From: Caulobacteraceae bacterium UBA5005
GTDB taxonomy: Bacteria; Pseudomonadota; Alphaproteobacteria; Caulobacterales; Caulobacteraceae
Reading direction: 5' to 3'
Assembly (NCBI GenBank): GCA_002398405.1
Contig: DGYN01000006.1
Location: 1 to 37,214 of the forward strand
DNA: 37,214 nucleotides
Part shown: one piece after another, positions 7,374-15,141 of the stretch
Layout: each line of letters opens with the position of its first letter
Position numbering within the stretch: the stretch's first letter is position 1
Program-made: the position numbers and the translations under genes
Notes under the pieces: model-generated
Seen by the model: only the letters and a program-made list of their open reading frames with translations
Database searches by the model: none
What the model was told of the DNA's origin: nothing

Positions 7374-9299
7374 CTATTTGCCGTCGACGGTGAAGGCCAG
7401 CAGGACGTTCAGCGGATAGCCGATCGCGCCCGTCGCGCCCGAGTAGCCGGCGATGACGTACATGGCGCCGCCGGAGACCACCGGCCCTGTCGCATCGAAC
7501 GATCCGGCTCTCTGATCCTTGACCCCATTGACGGTCTCATAGGTCCTGGCCGCGGCGTCATAAAGCCAAAGGGTGCGGCCGGTGTCGGCGGCGTAGGCTC
7601 TTATCCAGGCGTCCATGCCACCGGCGAAAACGACGCCCGGGATGACCGTCGGCGGAGCTGACTGGGCGACATTGCAGCGGGCCAGGTTGCAGGGAACCCG
7701 CGGCGCTTTCGTCTGCCAGATCACCTTGCCGGTGGCCGGATCGAGGGCGGAGACGCTGGGATTGGCCGGGGCGGGCCGGCCGCTGTCGGAATTGCTCACA
7801 TAGAGGCGGCGATTGTCGGCCGCCATGCCCCACTCGATGCCGCCAAGCGCGCCGCCGGTCCCAAGCTTGGTCTCCCACAGAACCTTTCCGGTATCTGGGT
7901 CGAGGCCGTAGACCTCGCTCGACTTCTGGCCCGCGAGCAGGATCTGCTTGCCGCTCGGCAGGGTGTGGACGATCGGCGAGGCGCCAAAGTCGACGTCGGG
8001 CCCCAGTGTTCCAAGCGGACAGTTGATGGCGGGGCGGGCCGGATTGCAGCCCACCAGGAAGTTGTCGTTAGGCGTGACCTGGGCGTGCCACTTGATCTTC
8101 CCGGTCGCCATGTCGAGGGCGACGATGGCGTCGGATCGCGGGGCGTCGATCTCTGTATAGCTGTCACCGGTGGCCACGTAGATGCTGCCCCGCTTGGGAT
8201 CGACCGTTGGCTGCGACCAGATGGCGGCGCCGGCCGGGCCGTACATCTGGGTGCCCGCGGCGTTTTTGCGGGTCGGGCGATTGCCCTCGATCATCGGCGT
8301 CTTCCACTTCAGCCTGCCGGTCTTTGCGTCCAGCGCCGCCACCGCGCCGATGAAGGTGCAACAGCTGTAGTCGGCGACCGAAGCGGTGACCTCCTCGCCG
8401 GAGGAGGTCGGCACATAGAGCGTATCGCCATAGTAGACGGGCGATCCGGTGAGCACCGCGCGCGGATGCGTCTCTACGTTGGTCTTCCACAAGGGCTTGC
8501 CCGTCATGGCGTCGAGCGCCTGAACGTCGCGGTTGCGGTCGCCAAGGAACAGGACCCAGCCGCTGGGCGTCATTCCGGGGATGTTCTGGACCACCGGCGA
8601 GGTGCGGGAGGGTTGAATGTCCGCGCGCCAGTGGACACAGCCGGTATTCTTGTCCAGGGCGAAGGCATGGCCGCCGCCGGTGGTCAGGAACAGCCAGTCG
8701 CCCACCACGGTGGGCTGGCCATAGCGGCCTCCGGTCACGGCGAAGGACCACTTGACCTTAAGGCGCTCGACGTTGCTGGCGTTGAGGGTTGTGCCGCGCT
8801 GGTTGCGCGTGCCGATGGTGTCCTTGCCAAAGCCGTTCCAGTCTGTGGCCGTGGCGCGGATCGCCGGATGGGTGGCGCACATCTTGTCGGCGGGCTGGAC
8901 AGCCGGGGCGGGGTTGCCGCGCCCGATGCCGGCGGCGGCGGCCGCCTGATCTATCGTAGGCGCCGGGCCCTTGGGTTGGGCGGCCACGGGGGCCGGAGCG
9001 GCGGGCGCGGCGGGGCGGCCCGTGAGGAAGCCCGCGATACTGGCCATCTGATCGGTGGAGAGGCCCGCCGCCATCGGCTTCATGGAGCCGTTGGTCATGG
9101 CGTCGATGATCTGGGCCGGGGTGCGCGTCGCCAGGTCCGCCCGCTTGGGCGCGCGTTCGTCGCCATCGGGGCCATGGCAGACGCCGCAGCGCGCATCGAA
9201 CAGCGCTTCACCCGGCGAGGGTTGATAGAGGGCCGAGGCGGTCGTGGCCGCCAGCAGCGCCGCGCTCAACGTCGCGGCAGCGATAATACCTTGGTTCAT
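7374..9299 (-). CDS. cytochrome c / PQQ quinoprotein dehydrogenase (PVA-dehydrogenase-like)
   Basis: A 641-residue exported enzyme. A signal peptide (about 1-23) is followed by a class I cytochrome c domain with heme motif C38-G-V-C41-H42 and Met ligand candidates in the KPMAAGLSTDQM stretch. After an Ala/Pro linker (about 95-135) comes an eight-bladed PQQ beta-propeller with repeated LDxxTGKxxW blade motifs. Adjacent cysteines in VADYSCCTFIG match the vicinal disulfide of PQQ alcohol dehydrogenases. The heme-first, PQQ-second order resembles polyvinyl alcohol dehydrogenase rather than typical quinohemoprotein ADHs, where heme is C-terminal. The substrate is unknown. It would pass electrons from a periplasmic alcohol through its own heme. 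Confidence 0.86.
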   Translation of the reverse strand: MNQGIIAAATLSAALLAATTASALYQPSPGEALFDARCGVCHGPDGDERAPKRADLATRTPAQIIDAMTNGSMKPMAAGLSTDQMASIAGFLTGRPAAPAAPAPVAAQPKGPAPTIDQAAAAAGIGRGNPAPAVQPADKMCATHPAIRATATDWNGFGKDTIGTRNQRGTTLNASNVERLKVKWSFAVTGGRYGQPTVVGDWLFLTTGGGHAFALDKNTGCVHWRADIQPSRTSPVVQNIPGMTPSGWVLFLGDRNRDVQALDAMTGKPLWKTNVETHPRAVLTGSPVYYGDTLYVPTSSGEEVTASVADYSCCTFIGAVAALDAKTGRLKWKTPMIEGNRPTRKNAAGTQMYGPAGAAIWSQPTVDPKRGSIYVATGDSYTEIDAPRSDAIVALDMATGKIKWHAQVTPNDNFLVGCNPARPAINCPLGTLGPDVDFGASPIVHTLPSGKQILLAGQKSSEVYGLDPDTGKVLWETKLGTGGALGGIEWGMAADNRRLYVSNSDSGRPAPANPSVSALDPATGKVIWQTKAPRVPCNLARCNVAQSAPPTVIPGVVFAGGMDAWIRAYAADTGRTLWLYDAAARTYETVNGVKDQRAGSFDATGPVVSGGAMYVIAGYSGATGAIGYPLNVLLAFTVDGK

Positions 9300-9371
9300 G
9301 GTGACTCTCCCAGGCGCCCCGCCCGTTTTCCCCGGGCGTCATTGTTGGCTGAAGCTTAGAGGGCGGCGGAC

Positions 9372-9409
9372 AAAAGAAAAGGGCCGCCGGATCACTCCGG
9401 CAGCCCTTA
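9372..9409 (-). terminator. terminator of the TorF-like porin gene
   Basis: Read on the minus strand, the hairpin formed by ccggc/gccgg and gggc/gccc arms is followed by ccttttctttt. It lies 23 bp past the porin stop codon and upstream of the quinoprotein start. It separates the two minus-strand transcription units. Confidence 0.75.
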
Positions 9410-9431
9410 ACCGCAGAAAGACTAGGCGGTC

Positions 9432-10151
9432 TTAGAGACCGAAGGTGAACTTGCCGGTGATCACGAAGAAGTCGTCGGCGAGGTCGGGACCAAACGCCGT
9501 TTCGGCGTCGTCGTCCGAGCCGTGGTAGCGGGCGTCGATCGAGAACTTCTCACCGACCGGGAAGGTCGCACCGATGTTCCAGGTGGTGTAGCTGTCGATC
9601 GGAGCCACAACGTCGGCCGAGAAGTTGCCGATGGCCGCCGAGATGGTCGGGCCGTTCTCGAAGGTGTAGGCCGCGTTCGCCTCGATATAGGTGGTGGATT
9701 CGTCGCCGAAGCCGCCGTTCTCGGGCGAGTAGTAGAGGGCGCCGCCGAGGGTGAACGGACCAGCCGGAACGCTGAGCGCCGCCTTGAACTCAAGGGCATT
9801 CAGGTCGGAGCTGACCGAGCCAGAGTCATTGTCGGTGTAGGCGTAGTAGATCAGGCCCAGGTCGAGCGTCGCGCCGCCCAGCTCCGGCTTGAAGCCGGCG
9901 TAGAGGTCGTACTCGACCGCGCCGTCGCCGTCCGGGCCCGTGTTGGAGAGCCAGGCGCCGGCGTAGAACTTGTCGGCCGTGACATCCACGCCGCCGAAGA
10001 TCTGGCCTTCGGCGTCAAAGGTCTGGTCGAGACCGCGGAACACGTAGTCGCTCGCGGCGCCGATGTTGAAGGTGAATTCCTGCGCTTGCGCAGCGCCGGC
10101 CATGGCGATGGACGCTACGGCCCCGCAGAGAGCGGCTTTCAGCATTTTCAT
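9432..10151 (-). CDS. TorF-family putative outer-membrane porin
   Basis: A 239-residue outer-membrane protein. The signal peptide (about 1-23) ends AGAAQAQ, followed by EFTFNIGAASDYVFRGLDQT, the N-terminal signature of the TorF family (TIGR02001). The rest alternates short amphipathic beta strands with acidic loops, and the protein ends with Phe-Gly-Leu (KFTFGL), a C-terminal aromatic-rich strand as in Omp85 substrates. Family members are predicted porins, often near nitrogen-related genes, but no such gene is adjacent here. The long 288-bp upstream region contains an 8-bp dyad at 10317-10344. The gene has its own terminator and is probably monocistronic. Confidence 0.85.
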   Translation of the reverse strand: MKMLKAALCGAVASIAMAGAAQAQEFTFNIGAASDYVFRGLDQTFDAEGQIFGGVDVTADKFYAGAWLSNTGPDGDGAVEYDLYAGFKPELGGATLDLGLIYYAYTDNDSGSVSSDLNALEFKAALSVPAGPFTLGGALYYSPENGGFGDESTTYIEANAAYTFENGPTISAAIGNFSADVVAPIDSYTTWNIGATFPVGEKFSIDARYHGSDDDAETAFGPDLADDFFVITGKFTFGL

Positions 10152-10316
10152 TTGATTTTTATCCCCTTGGTTGACCCACGATCAGGCTCTTAAGACCTGC
10201 CCGGTATCTCCCGGCGCACTGGCTCCGGTTCGGCCGTGATTAAGGCCGTAGCCCTGGTATAGCTTCAACATTGTGCGGCGCAGCAATCCAAAAAGCGGGG
10301 TGCAACTGTTTGATTG

Positions 10317-10344
10317 TTGGGCGTCACATTTCTGCAACGCCCAA
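10317..10344. promoter_or_regulatory. possible operator dyad upstream of the porin gene
   Basis: Arms ttgggcgt (10317-10324) and acgcccaa (10337-10344) form a perfect 8-bp inverted repeat with a 12-bp centre. It lies about 170 bp upstream of the porin start in an AT-richer intergenic stretch. A weak minus-strand promoter-like pair (TTGCTG, then CTATAC near 10256-10262) lies between the dyad and the gene. A regulator-binding role is inferred. Confidence 0.35.
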
Positions 10345-10390
10345 TTTTTGCACAAATAAAGGGCGCCGCTGCCTGCCATTTAGGGGGAAT

Positions 10391-10418
10391 CAAAAGGGCG
10401 GGCCGGCGCCGGCCCTTC
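10391..10418 (-). terminator. terminator of the PEBP gene
   Basis: On the minus strand, a very GC-rich hairpin (aagggccgg pairing with ccgcccttt-like arms around a ggcgcc core) is followed by ttttga. It begins about 22 bp after the PEBP stop codon, as expected for the end of the sugar dehydrogenase-PEBP operon. Confidence 0.7.
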
Positions 10419-10439
10419 AAAGCTTTGCCTTGCTTGGAT

Positions 10440-11114
10440 TTACTTCGGGGCGGGTGCGGCCGCCGGCGGGGCGGCGGGCGCCCCTCCACGAGGCGCCGGA
10501 GGCGGCGCGGCGGGATCGACCTGTCCCAGCCCGACGACCTCGCCGCTTGCCAGAACGTGGTCCTTCATCGCCGCGGTGAGCGAATCATAGGTCATCGCGG
10601 GGTCGGCGATCAGGGTCGTATCAAGGGCGAAGATCTGGAAGTGATAGCGGTGCTTGGGGCCCGCCGGGGTGCGCGGACCCATATAGGCCTGGTTCGCGCC
10701 GCGGATATTGGGGCCATAGGATGCGCCCTGCGGCGGGGCTGTCATGCCCTTGGCCAGCGAAGTCGAAGGGATGTTGTACATCGTCCAGTGCAGGATAGGC
10801 GCGCCGCGAACCATGGCGTCGGTGTCCTGCATGATCAGGGCATAGGAACGGGTGCCAGCGGGTCCAGCCGTCCAGGTCAGCCCCGGGAAGGTGTTGCCGC
10901 GATACTGCGTGTATTCGAAGGGAATGTCCGCGCCGGGCTGGAACGAGGGCGAGGTGACGGTCAGCTTGGCGCCGCCCTTGGCCGGGATGGTGGTCAGGGC
11001 CAGGGCCGATAGACCCTGTTCGACCGCGGGGGGCGGCTGTTGGGCGATGGCCGTGGCGGCAAGGCCAAGGCCCAGGGCGGCGGCAGTCAGGCCGGCGATG
11101 AGGGTTCTCTTCAT
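10440..11114 (-). CDS. YbhB/YbcL-type PEBP family protein
   Basis: A 224-residue exported protein with a phosphatidylethanolamine-binding protein (Raf kinase inhibitor-like) domain. A signal peptide spans 1-24 (ends AIAQ). The PEBP core spans about 45-200: the LTVTSPSF start, a PGLTW segment, the DTDAMVRGAPILHWTMYNIP ligand-pocket motif, the GPRTPAGPKHRYHFQIFAL motif, and a final helix region. The C-terminal ~25 residues are Pro/Ala-rich and disordered. Bacterial members are of unclear function; some bind small anions. It starts 26 bp downstream of the PQQ sugar dehydrogenase gene and is very likely cotranscribed with it. Confidence 0.88.
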   Translation of the reverse strand: MKRTLIAGLTAAALGLGLAATAIAQQPPPAVEQGLSALALTTIPAKGGAKLTVTSPSFQPGADIPFEYTQYRGNTFPGLTWTAGPAGTRSYALIMQDTDAMVRGAPILHWTMYNIPSTSLAKGMTAPPQGASYGPNIRGANQAYMGPRTPAGPKHRYHFQIFALDTTLIADPAMTYDSLTAAMKDHVLASGEVVGLGQVDPAAPPPAPRGGAPAAPPAAAPAPK

Positions 11115-11140
11115 GGTGTCCTCCTCTGTTGTCGTTGTTC

Positions 11141-12409
11141 TTACGGCTTGGGAACGAGCTTGGTGATCGAACCGGCTGGACCGCTCTGCAACAGATAGAT
11201 CGCCCCATCGGGTCCCTGGCGGATGTCGCGGAACCTGCCCGGCGGCAGATCGAGCCGCTCTTCACCGACCACCTTTTCGCCCTCCACGGTGAGTCTCGCG
11301 ACATAGCCACCGGGCAGACCCTGGGGCTGCAGGCCGCTGACGAACAGACTTCCCCGCCAGCGGGGGAACAGATTGCCGGTGTAGAAGACCATGCCGGAGG
11401 GCGCGATCACCGGGTCCCAGTAATAGACTGGCTGCTCCATGCCCGCCTTCTGGGTAATCCCTTCCCCGATGGTCTTCTTCTGGGGGCCGTACTCGACGCC
11501 ATAGGTGATTGTCGGCCAGCCGTAGTCGCGGCCCTTCTTGATGACATTGAGCTCATCGCCGGCCTGCGGGCCGTATTCGACCTCCCACAGCTCGCCGGTC
11601 TGCGGGTGCAAGGCCGCGGCCTGGACGTTGCGGTTGCCGTAGCTCCAGATCTCGGGCCTCGCGTCGGCGCGGCCCACGAAGGGATTATCGGCCGGGACGG
11701 CGCCATCAAGATTGAGCCGGACGATCTTGCCGATCAGGCTCTTGAGGTCCTGGGCCTGGACGCGGCCCGGCAGGACCGAGCGCTCCCCCATGGTCAGGAA
11801 CACCTTGCCATCGCGGGAAAAGACAATGCGGCACCCAAAGTGGAAGTTCGAGGCCAGGGACGGCGACTGCTTGAAGATCACCTGCAGGCCTTCGAGCCTG
11901 GGCTGGGGCCCGTCCACCAGCTTGGCGCGGGCCAGGGCGGTGTGATTGGTGTTGTTCTCGTCGGGGTTGGAAAAGCAGAAATAGATCTGATTGCTGCGGG
12001 CGTAGTCGGGCGCCAGCGCCACGTCCAACAGGCCTCCCTGGCCCGCGCTGGTGATCGGCGGCAGGCCGGTCACTGGGGCCGAGACGGCTCCGTCCTTGCC
12101 GACAATCCGCAATTGGGCCGGAATGGGCGCCGGCGCCCCTCTGCCAGCGCTCCCCTTCTCGGTCATCAGCATCCGGCCATCCGGCAGGAAGGCGATGGCC
12201 CAGGGGTTGGCCAGGTTTTGGGCCACGGGAACCACGTTGAAGGCGACGCCCAGCTTCTGTTCCGGCGCCCGGGTCTGCCCCGGGAACGCGGGCTTGTAGG
12301 GGGTGATCGGCGGACGGGTCTCGACCGGTCCGTTCTGAGCGATGGCGACGGCCCCGGCGCCCAGGCCAAGAGCGACAGCCGCCAGAGCGGCGTTCCTCAG
12401 GATGGTCAT
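11141..12409 (-). CDS. PQQ-dependent sugar dehydrogenase (soluble GDH/YliI-like)
   Basis: A 422-residue exported six-bladed beta-propeller of the soluble aldose (glucose/sorbosone) dehydrogenase family, which oxidises aldoses in the periplasm with PQQ. A signal peptide (MTILRNAALAAVALGLG to about AIAQ) is followed by the family motifs: LANPWAIAFLPDGRMLMTE, GQGGLLDVALAPDY, an HFGCRIVFSRDGKVFLTMGER stretch containing the catalytic-region His, EIWSYGNRNVQ, and ELWEVEYGPQAGDELN. The frame is open upstream, but ATG at 12409 sits behind a clear GGAGGA and begins a good signal peptide, so it is taken as the start. A dyad lies 18 bp upstream. No PQQ synthesis genes are in the window. Confidence 0.9.
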   Translation of the reverse strand: MTILRNAALAAVALGLGAGAVAIAQNGPVETRPPITPYKPAFPGQTRAPEQKLGVAFNVVPVAQNLANPWAIAFLPDGRMLMTEKGSAGRGAPAPIPAQLRIVGKDGAVSAPVTGLPPITSAGQGGLLDVALAPDYARSNQIYFCFSNPDENNTNHTALARAKLVDGPQPRLEGLQVIFKQSPSLASNFHFGCRIVFSRDGKVFLTMGERSVLPGRVQAQDLKSLIGKIVRLNLDGAVPADNPFVGRADARPEIWSYGNRNVQAAALHPQTGELWEVEYGPQAGDELNVIKKGRDYGWPTITYGVEYGPQKKTIGEGITQKAGMEQPVYYWDPVIAPSGMVFYTGNLFPRWRGSLFVSGLQPQGLPGGYVARLTVEGEKVVGEERLDLPPGRFRDIRQGPDGAIYLLQSGPAGSITKLVPKP

Positions 12410-12426
12410 AGCTCCTCCGATCTTTT

Positions 12427-12451
12427 CGTTATGCAGCATCGCCGCATAACG
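12427..12451. promoter_or_regulatory. operator-like dyad before the PQQ sugar dehydrogenase
   Basis: Perfect 8-bp arms cgttatgc (12427-12434) and gcataacg (12444-12451) around a 9-bp centre lie 18 bp upstream of the sugar dehydrogenase ATG. The size and symmetry fit a site for a dimeric repressor (for example TetR- or LacI-like). The regulator is not in the window. The role is inferred. Confidence 0.45.
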
Positions 12452-12506
12452 GTTCTTTGCCCTTACAGGAAACCTATAACGCCCCAAACGCAAGCGGGCT
12501 GCGGCC

Positions 12507-13292
12507 TTAGCGCAGCGCCAGGTTCTGGCCCGCGTCCACCACGACCTCTTCGCCGGTCATGTGCCGGCTGTCGGGTGATGCCAGGAATACGGCCACCGTC
12601 GCGATGTCTTCGGCGTCCGACGCTTCCTTCAGAGGATTGGCGGCCGCCCGTCGCTGACGCATCTCCTCCATGCTTTGGGCTCCCACGGTCTTTTCGAACC
12701 AGGGCGTAGCGATGAAGCCGGGGCAGACCGCATTGACCCTGATCTTGGGACCCAGGGCGCGGGCCAGGGACTTGGTCATGATGATCAGCGCGCCCTTGGA
12801 GGCGGTGTAGGGCACCGACGACCCCACTCCCGTGACGCCGGCGGTCGACGCCGTCATCACCACCGCGCCGGGCCGGGGCGCGGCCTCCAGCAGGGCGCGG
12901 GCGGCGCGGGTCATCTGGAAGGCGCCGATGACATTCACGGAGTAGATGCGGATGAAATCCTCGGCGTCGACCCCGTCCAGGTTGTCATGGGCCACGACCT
13001 TGGTCGTGCCGGCATTGTTGAACAGGGCGTCGATCCGGCCGTAGGGCGCGGCGGCGGCGGCGATCTTCCTGCAATCCTCATCGACCGCGACATTGCCCTG
13101 GACGATGACGGCCTCGGCGCCCTCCTGGCGGACCAGGGCGGCGGTCTCGTGGGCCTCCTTTTCGGAGGAGGCGTAGTTGATGATCACCACCTTCGCCCCG
13201 CGGCGCGCCACCTCGACGCTTATCGCCCGGCCCAGGCCCGTCGAGGCCCCGGTCACCACCACCACGAAATCATCGAAATCGGCCTTAGCCAT
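12507..13292 (-). CDS. SDR family oxidoreductase
   Basis: A 261-residue classical short-chain dehydrogenase/reductase. The nucleotide-binding motif TGASTGLG is at 14-21, NNAG at 92-95, catalytic Ser near 149 (MTASTAGVTG), and Tyr162-x3-Lys166 in PYTASKG. The C-terminal VNAVCPGFIATPW and a MTGEEVVVDAG ending are typical of FabG-like dehydrogenases. The substrate cannot be predicted. The start at 13292 (MAKADFDD) has a ggagagaaggtg site just upstream. The longer frame adds 18 residues without family similarity. It is divergent from queF with a 78-bp gap. Confidence 0.88.
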   Translation of the reverse strand: MAKADFDDFVVVVTGASTGLGRAISVEVARRGAKVVIINYASSEKEAHETAALVRQEGAEAVIVQGNVAVDEDCRKIAAAAAPYGRIDALFNNAGTTKVVAHDNLDGVDAEDFIRIYSVNVIGAFQMTRAARALLEAAPRPGAVVMTASTAGVTGVGSSVPYTASKGALIIMTKSLARALGPKIRVNAVCPGFIATPWFEKTVGAQSMEEMRQRRAAANPLKEASDAEDIATVAVFLASPDSRHMTGEEVVVDAGQNLALR

Positions 13293-13370
13293 CACCTTCT
13301 CTCCCTGTCTGACCGGCGCTGTTACACGGATGGTTGCGGGTCTCAAGGCGCGCGTCTAACCCTTGTCCTC

Positions 13371-13820
13371 ATGAAAGCGCCCAAAGCCCAACTCGGCCGC
13401 AAGTCGCCGGTCCCGGCCAGTCCGGAAAAGGCGGTCCTCGATCGTGTCGCCAACCCGCATCCCGGAACGCTCTACCTCGCCAGGTTCGATGCGCCGGAGT
13501 TCACCTCCCTGTGCCCCGTCACCGGCCAGCCGGATTTCGCCCACCTGGTGATCGATTATGCCCCTGGCGACTGGCTGATCGAGTCGAAATCACTCAAGCT
13601 TTATCTGACAAGCTTCAGGAATCACGGTGCATTCCACGAAGACTGCACCGTGGCGATCGGCAAGAAGATCGCCGAGGTCGCGGTCCCGCGCTGGCTGCGG
13701 ATTGGCGGCTATTGGTACCCCCGCGGCGGCATCCCCATCGACGTCTTCTGGCAGACGGGCCCCGCGCCCGAGGGCCTGTGGGTCCCGGATCAGGGGATTG
13801 CGGGATACCGCGGGCGTTAG
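13371..13820 (+). CDS. queF: NADPH-dependent preQ0 reductase QueF
   Basis: A 149-residue type I (YkvM-like) 7-cyano-7-deazaguanine reductase, the step that makes preQ1 for queuosine tRNA modification. The nucleophile Cys48 lies in SLCPVTGQPDF, with Asp55 in the same motif. The NADPH-binding QueF motif appears as ESKSLKLY at 71-78, and FHED (88-91) supplies the substrate-binding His-Glu. The start ATG at 13371 gives the usual N-terminal length. The frame extends upstream only through the intergenic region and the antisense of the SDR gene. The stop overlaps the stop of the convergent nitroreductase gene. Confidence 0.95.
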   Translation: MKAPKAQLGRKSPVPASPEKAVLDRVANPHPGTLYLARFDAPEFTSLCPVTGQPDFAHLVIDYAPGDWLIESKSLKLYLTSFRNHGAFHEDCTVAIGKKIAEVAVPRWLRIGGYWYPRGGIPIDVFWQTGPAPEGLWVPDQGIAGYRGR

Positions 13821-14434
13821 CCGGCTTCCGGCCGCGAGATCAGCCGCCCGACCTCCGGCCGCACCCGCTCGAGCGGCGCCTCGGCCGGCGTTCCGATATA
13901 GATGATCCCCGCCACCCGGTCGCCCGGCCGAACCCCGATCACGGCCTTTGCGGCTTCGTCGGTCGAATACCAGTCGGTGATCCAGTTGGCGCCGTAGCCC
14001 ATGGCGCTGGCGGCGTTGAGCAGGGTCGAGCAGACCGCGCCGGCCGACAGCACCTGTTCCCACTCCGGAATGTCGCCGGGCATGATGCGCGAGACGACGC
14101 AGATCGCCACTGGCGGCAGGGAGAACTTGCCCAGCGCCGCCGTCGCCTTCGGGGCGTCGGTGCGGTTCTTGGCCATGACCGCGAGCTTTTCGGCCATCGC
14201 CGCCTTCGCCTCGCCCTCCAGAACCAGGAACCGCCAGGGGAACAGCTTGCCGTGGTCCGGAACCCGCGCGGCCAGGCGGATCAGGGTCTCTATCTCCCCG
14301 GCTGACGGACCGGGACCGCGCAGGCTCAGGGCAGACGCCGACCGCCGCCGCGCCAGGAACGCCAGCACCTCGGGCGCGGCCTCCACCGGCAGGGGCTCGC
14401 CGAACTCGGGCTGGGCGGGAACGTCGATGGCCAT
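13817..14434 (-). CDS. nitroreductase family protein (YdjA-like)
   Basis: A 205-residue FMN-dependent nitroreductase-fold protein. The N-terminal FLARRRSASAL segment carries the FMN phosphate-binding Arg-Arg/Ser pattern. AARVPDHGKLFPWRFLVLEG is the flavin-binding stretch characteristic of the small YdjA-type group. A central AGAVCSTLLNAASAMGYGANW helix follows, and IYIGTPAEAP lies near the end. It probably uses NAD(P)H to reduce an unknown substrate. The start at 14434 (MAIDVPAQ) follows a caaggaag site. The stop overlaps that of queF by 4 bp on the opposite strand. Confidence 0.88.
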   Translation of the reverse strand: MAIDVPAQPEFGEPLPVEAAPEVLAFLARRRSASALSLRGPGPSAGEIETLIRLAARVPDHGKLFPWRFLVLEGEAKAAMAEKLAVMAKNRTDAPKATAALGKFSLPPVAICVVSRIMPGDIPEWEQVLSAGAVCSTLLNAASAMGYGANWITDWYSTDEAAKAVIGVRPGDRVAGIIYIGTPAEAPLERVRPEVGRLISRPEAG

Positions 14435-14501
14435 GATCTTCCTTGGGTCGCGAACGCGTTCCCTCAGGTATAAGGCCCGGCGAGAATTTGCGAGCCTTGG
14501 C

Positions 14502-15107
14502 ATGAAGAAACCAGACTGGATGGCGCCAGAAGGGCCCAAATGGGTGAGGGGAGAAGCCAGGGTTTGCTACGATAACCCATGGATTTGTGTGACCGAGCAT
14601 CAGGCTACCGCCCCCACCGGCAATCCCGCTCTCTATGGGGTCGTCGGCTTCAAGAACCTCGCCATCGGCATCCTGCCCATCCATGAGGACGGGACGGTGA
14701 CCCTGGTCGGCCAGGATCGTTTCGTCTCCGGCCAATATTCCTGGGAGGTCCCCGCCGGCGGGGGCGCGCTGGGCGTCGACCCGCTGGAAAGCGCCAAGCG
14801 GGAACTCGCCGAAGAGACCCATCTGGCCGCCGCGACCTGGCTAAAGGCCTATGAAATCGAGCTTTCCAACTCGGTCACCGACGAGATCGCCATCGGCTAT
14901 ATCGCCACCGGCCTGAGCCCCGCGACGGGGGATCTCGACGATACAGAGGTGATCCGCCTGGCCCGCCGCCCGTTCAAGGAGGTCCTCGATCTGGCGGCCG
15001 GCGGCGCGCTTAGGGACTCGCTGACCGTTGCATTGCTGCTGCGCGCCTACCACATGGCGCAGACGGGCGAACTGCCACAGGCGTTAACCCGTGCTATGCT
15101 GGCCTGA
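14502..15107 (+). CDS. NUDIX hydrolase with divergent Nudix box
   Basis: A 201-residue Nudix-fold protein similar to ADP-sugar pyrophosphatases. The substrate-side segment SWEVPAGGGALG leads into the Nudix box, where R-E-L-x-E-E (AKRELAEETHL) is kept. The first conserved Glu of the G-x5-E spacing is Val, and the Gly after E-E is His. The three metal-binding Glu residues are retained, so hydrolysis is still plausible. The start at 14502 (MKKPDWMAPE) is chosen because the upstream frame is antisense to the nitroreductase gene. It precedes cysE by 34 bp on the same strand and may be cotranscribed with it. Confidence 0.85.
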   Translation: MKKPDWMAPEGPKWVRGEARVCYDNPWICVTEHQATAPTGNPALYGVVGFKNLAIGILPIHEDGTVTLVGQDRFVSGQYSWEVPAGGGALGVDPLESAKRELAEETHLAAATWLKAYEIELSNSVTDEIAIGYIATGLSPATGDLDDTEVIRLARRPFKEVLDLAAGGALRDSLTVALLLRAYHMAQTGELPQALTRAMLA

Positions 15108-15141
15108 TGTATAGCGAGCGTCGCTGAAAGTCGGAGGGCTG

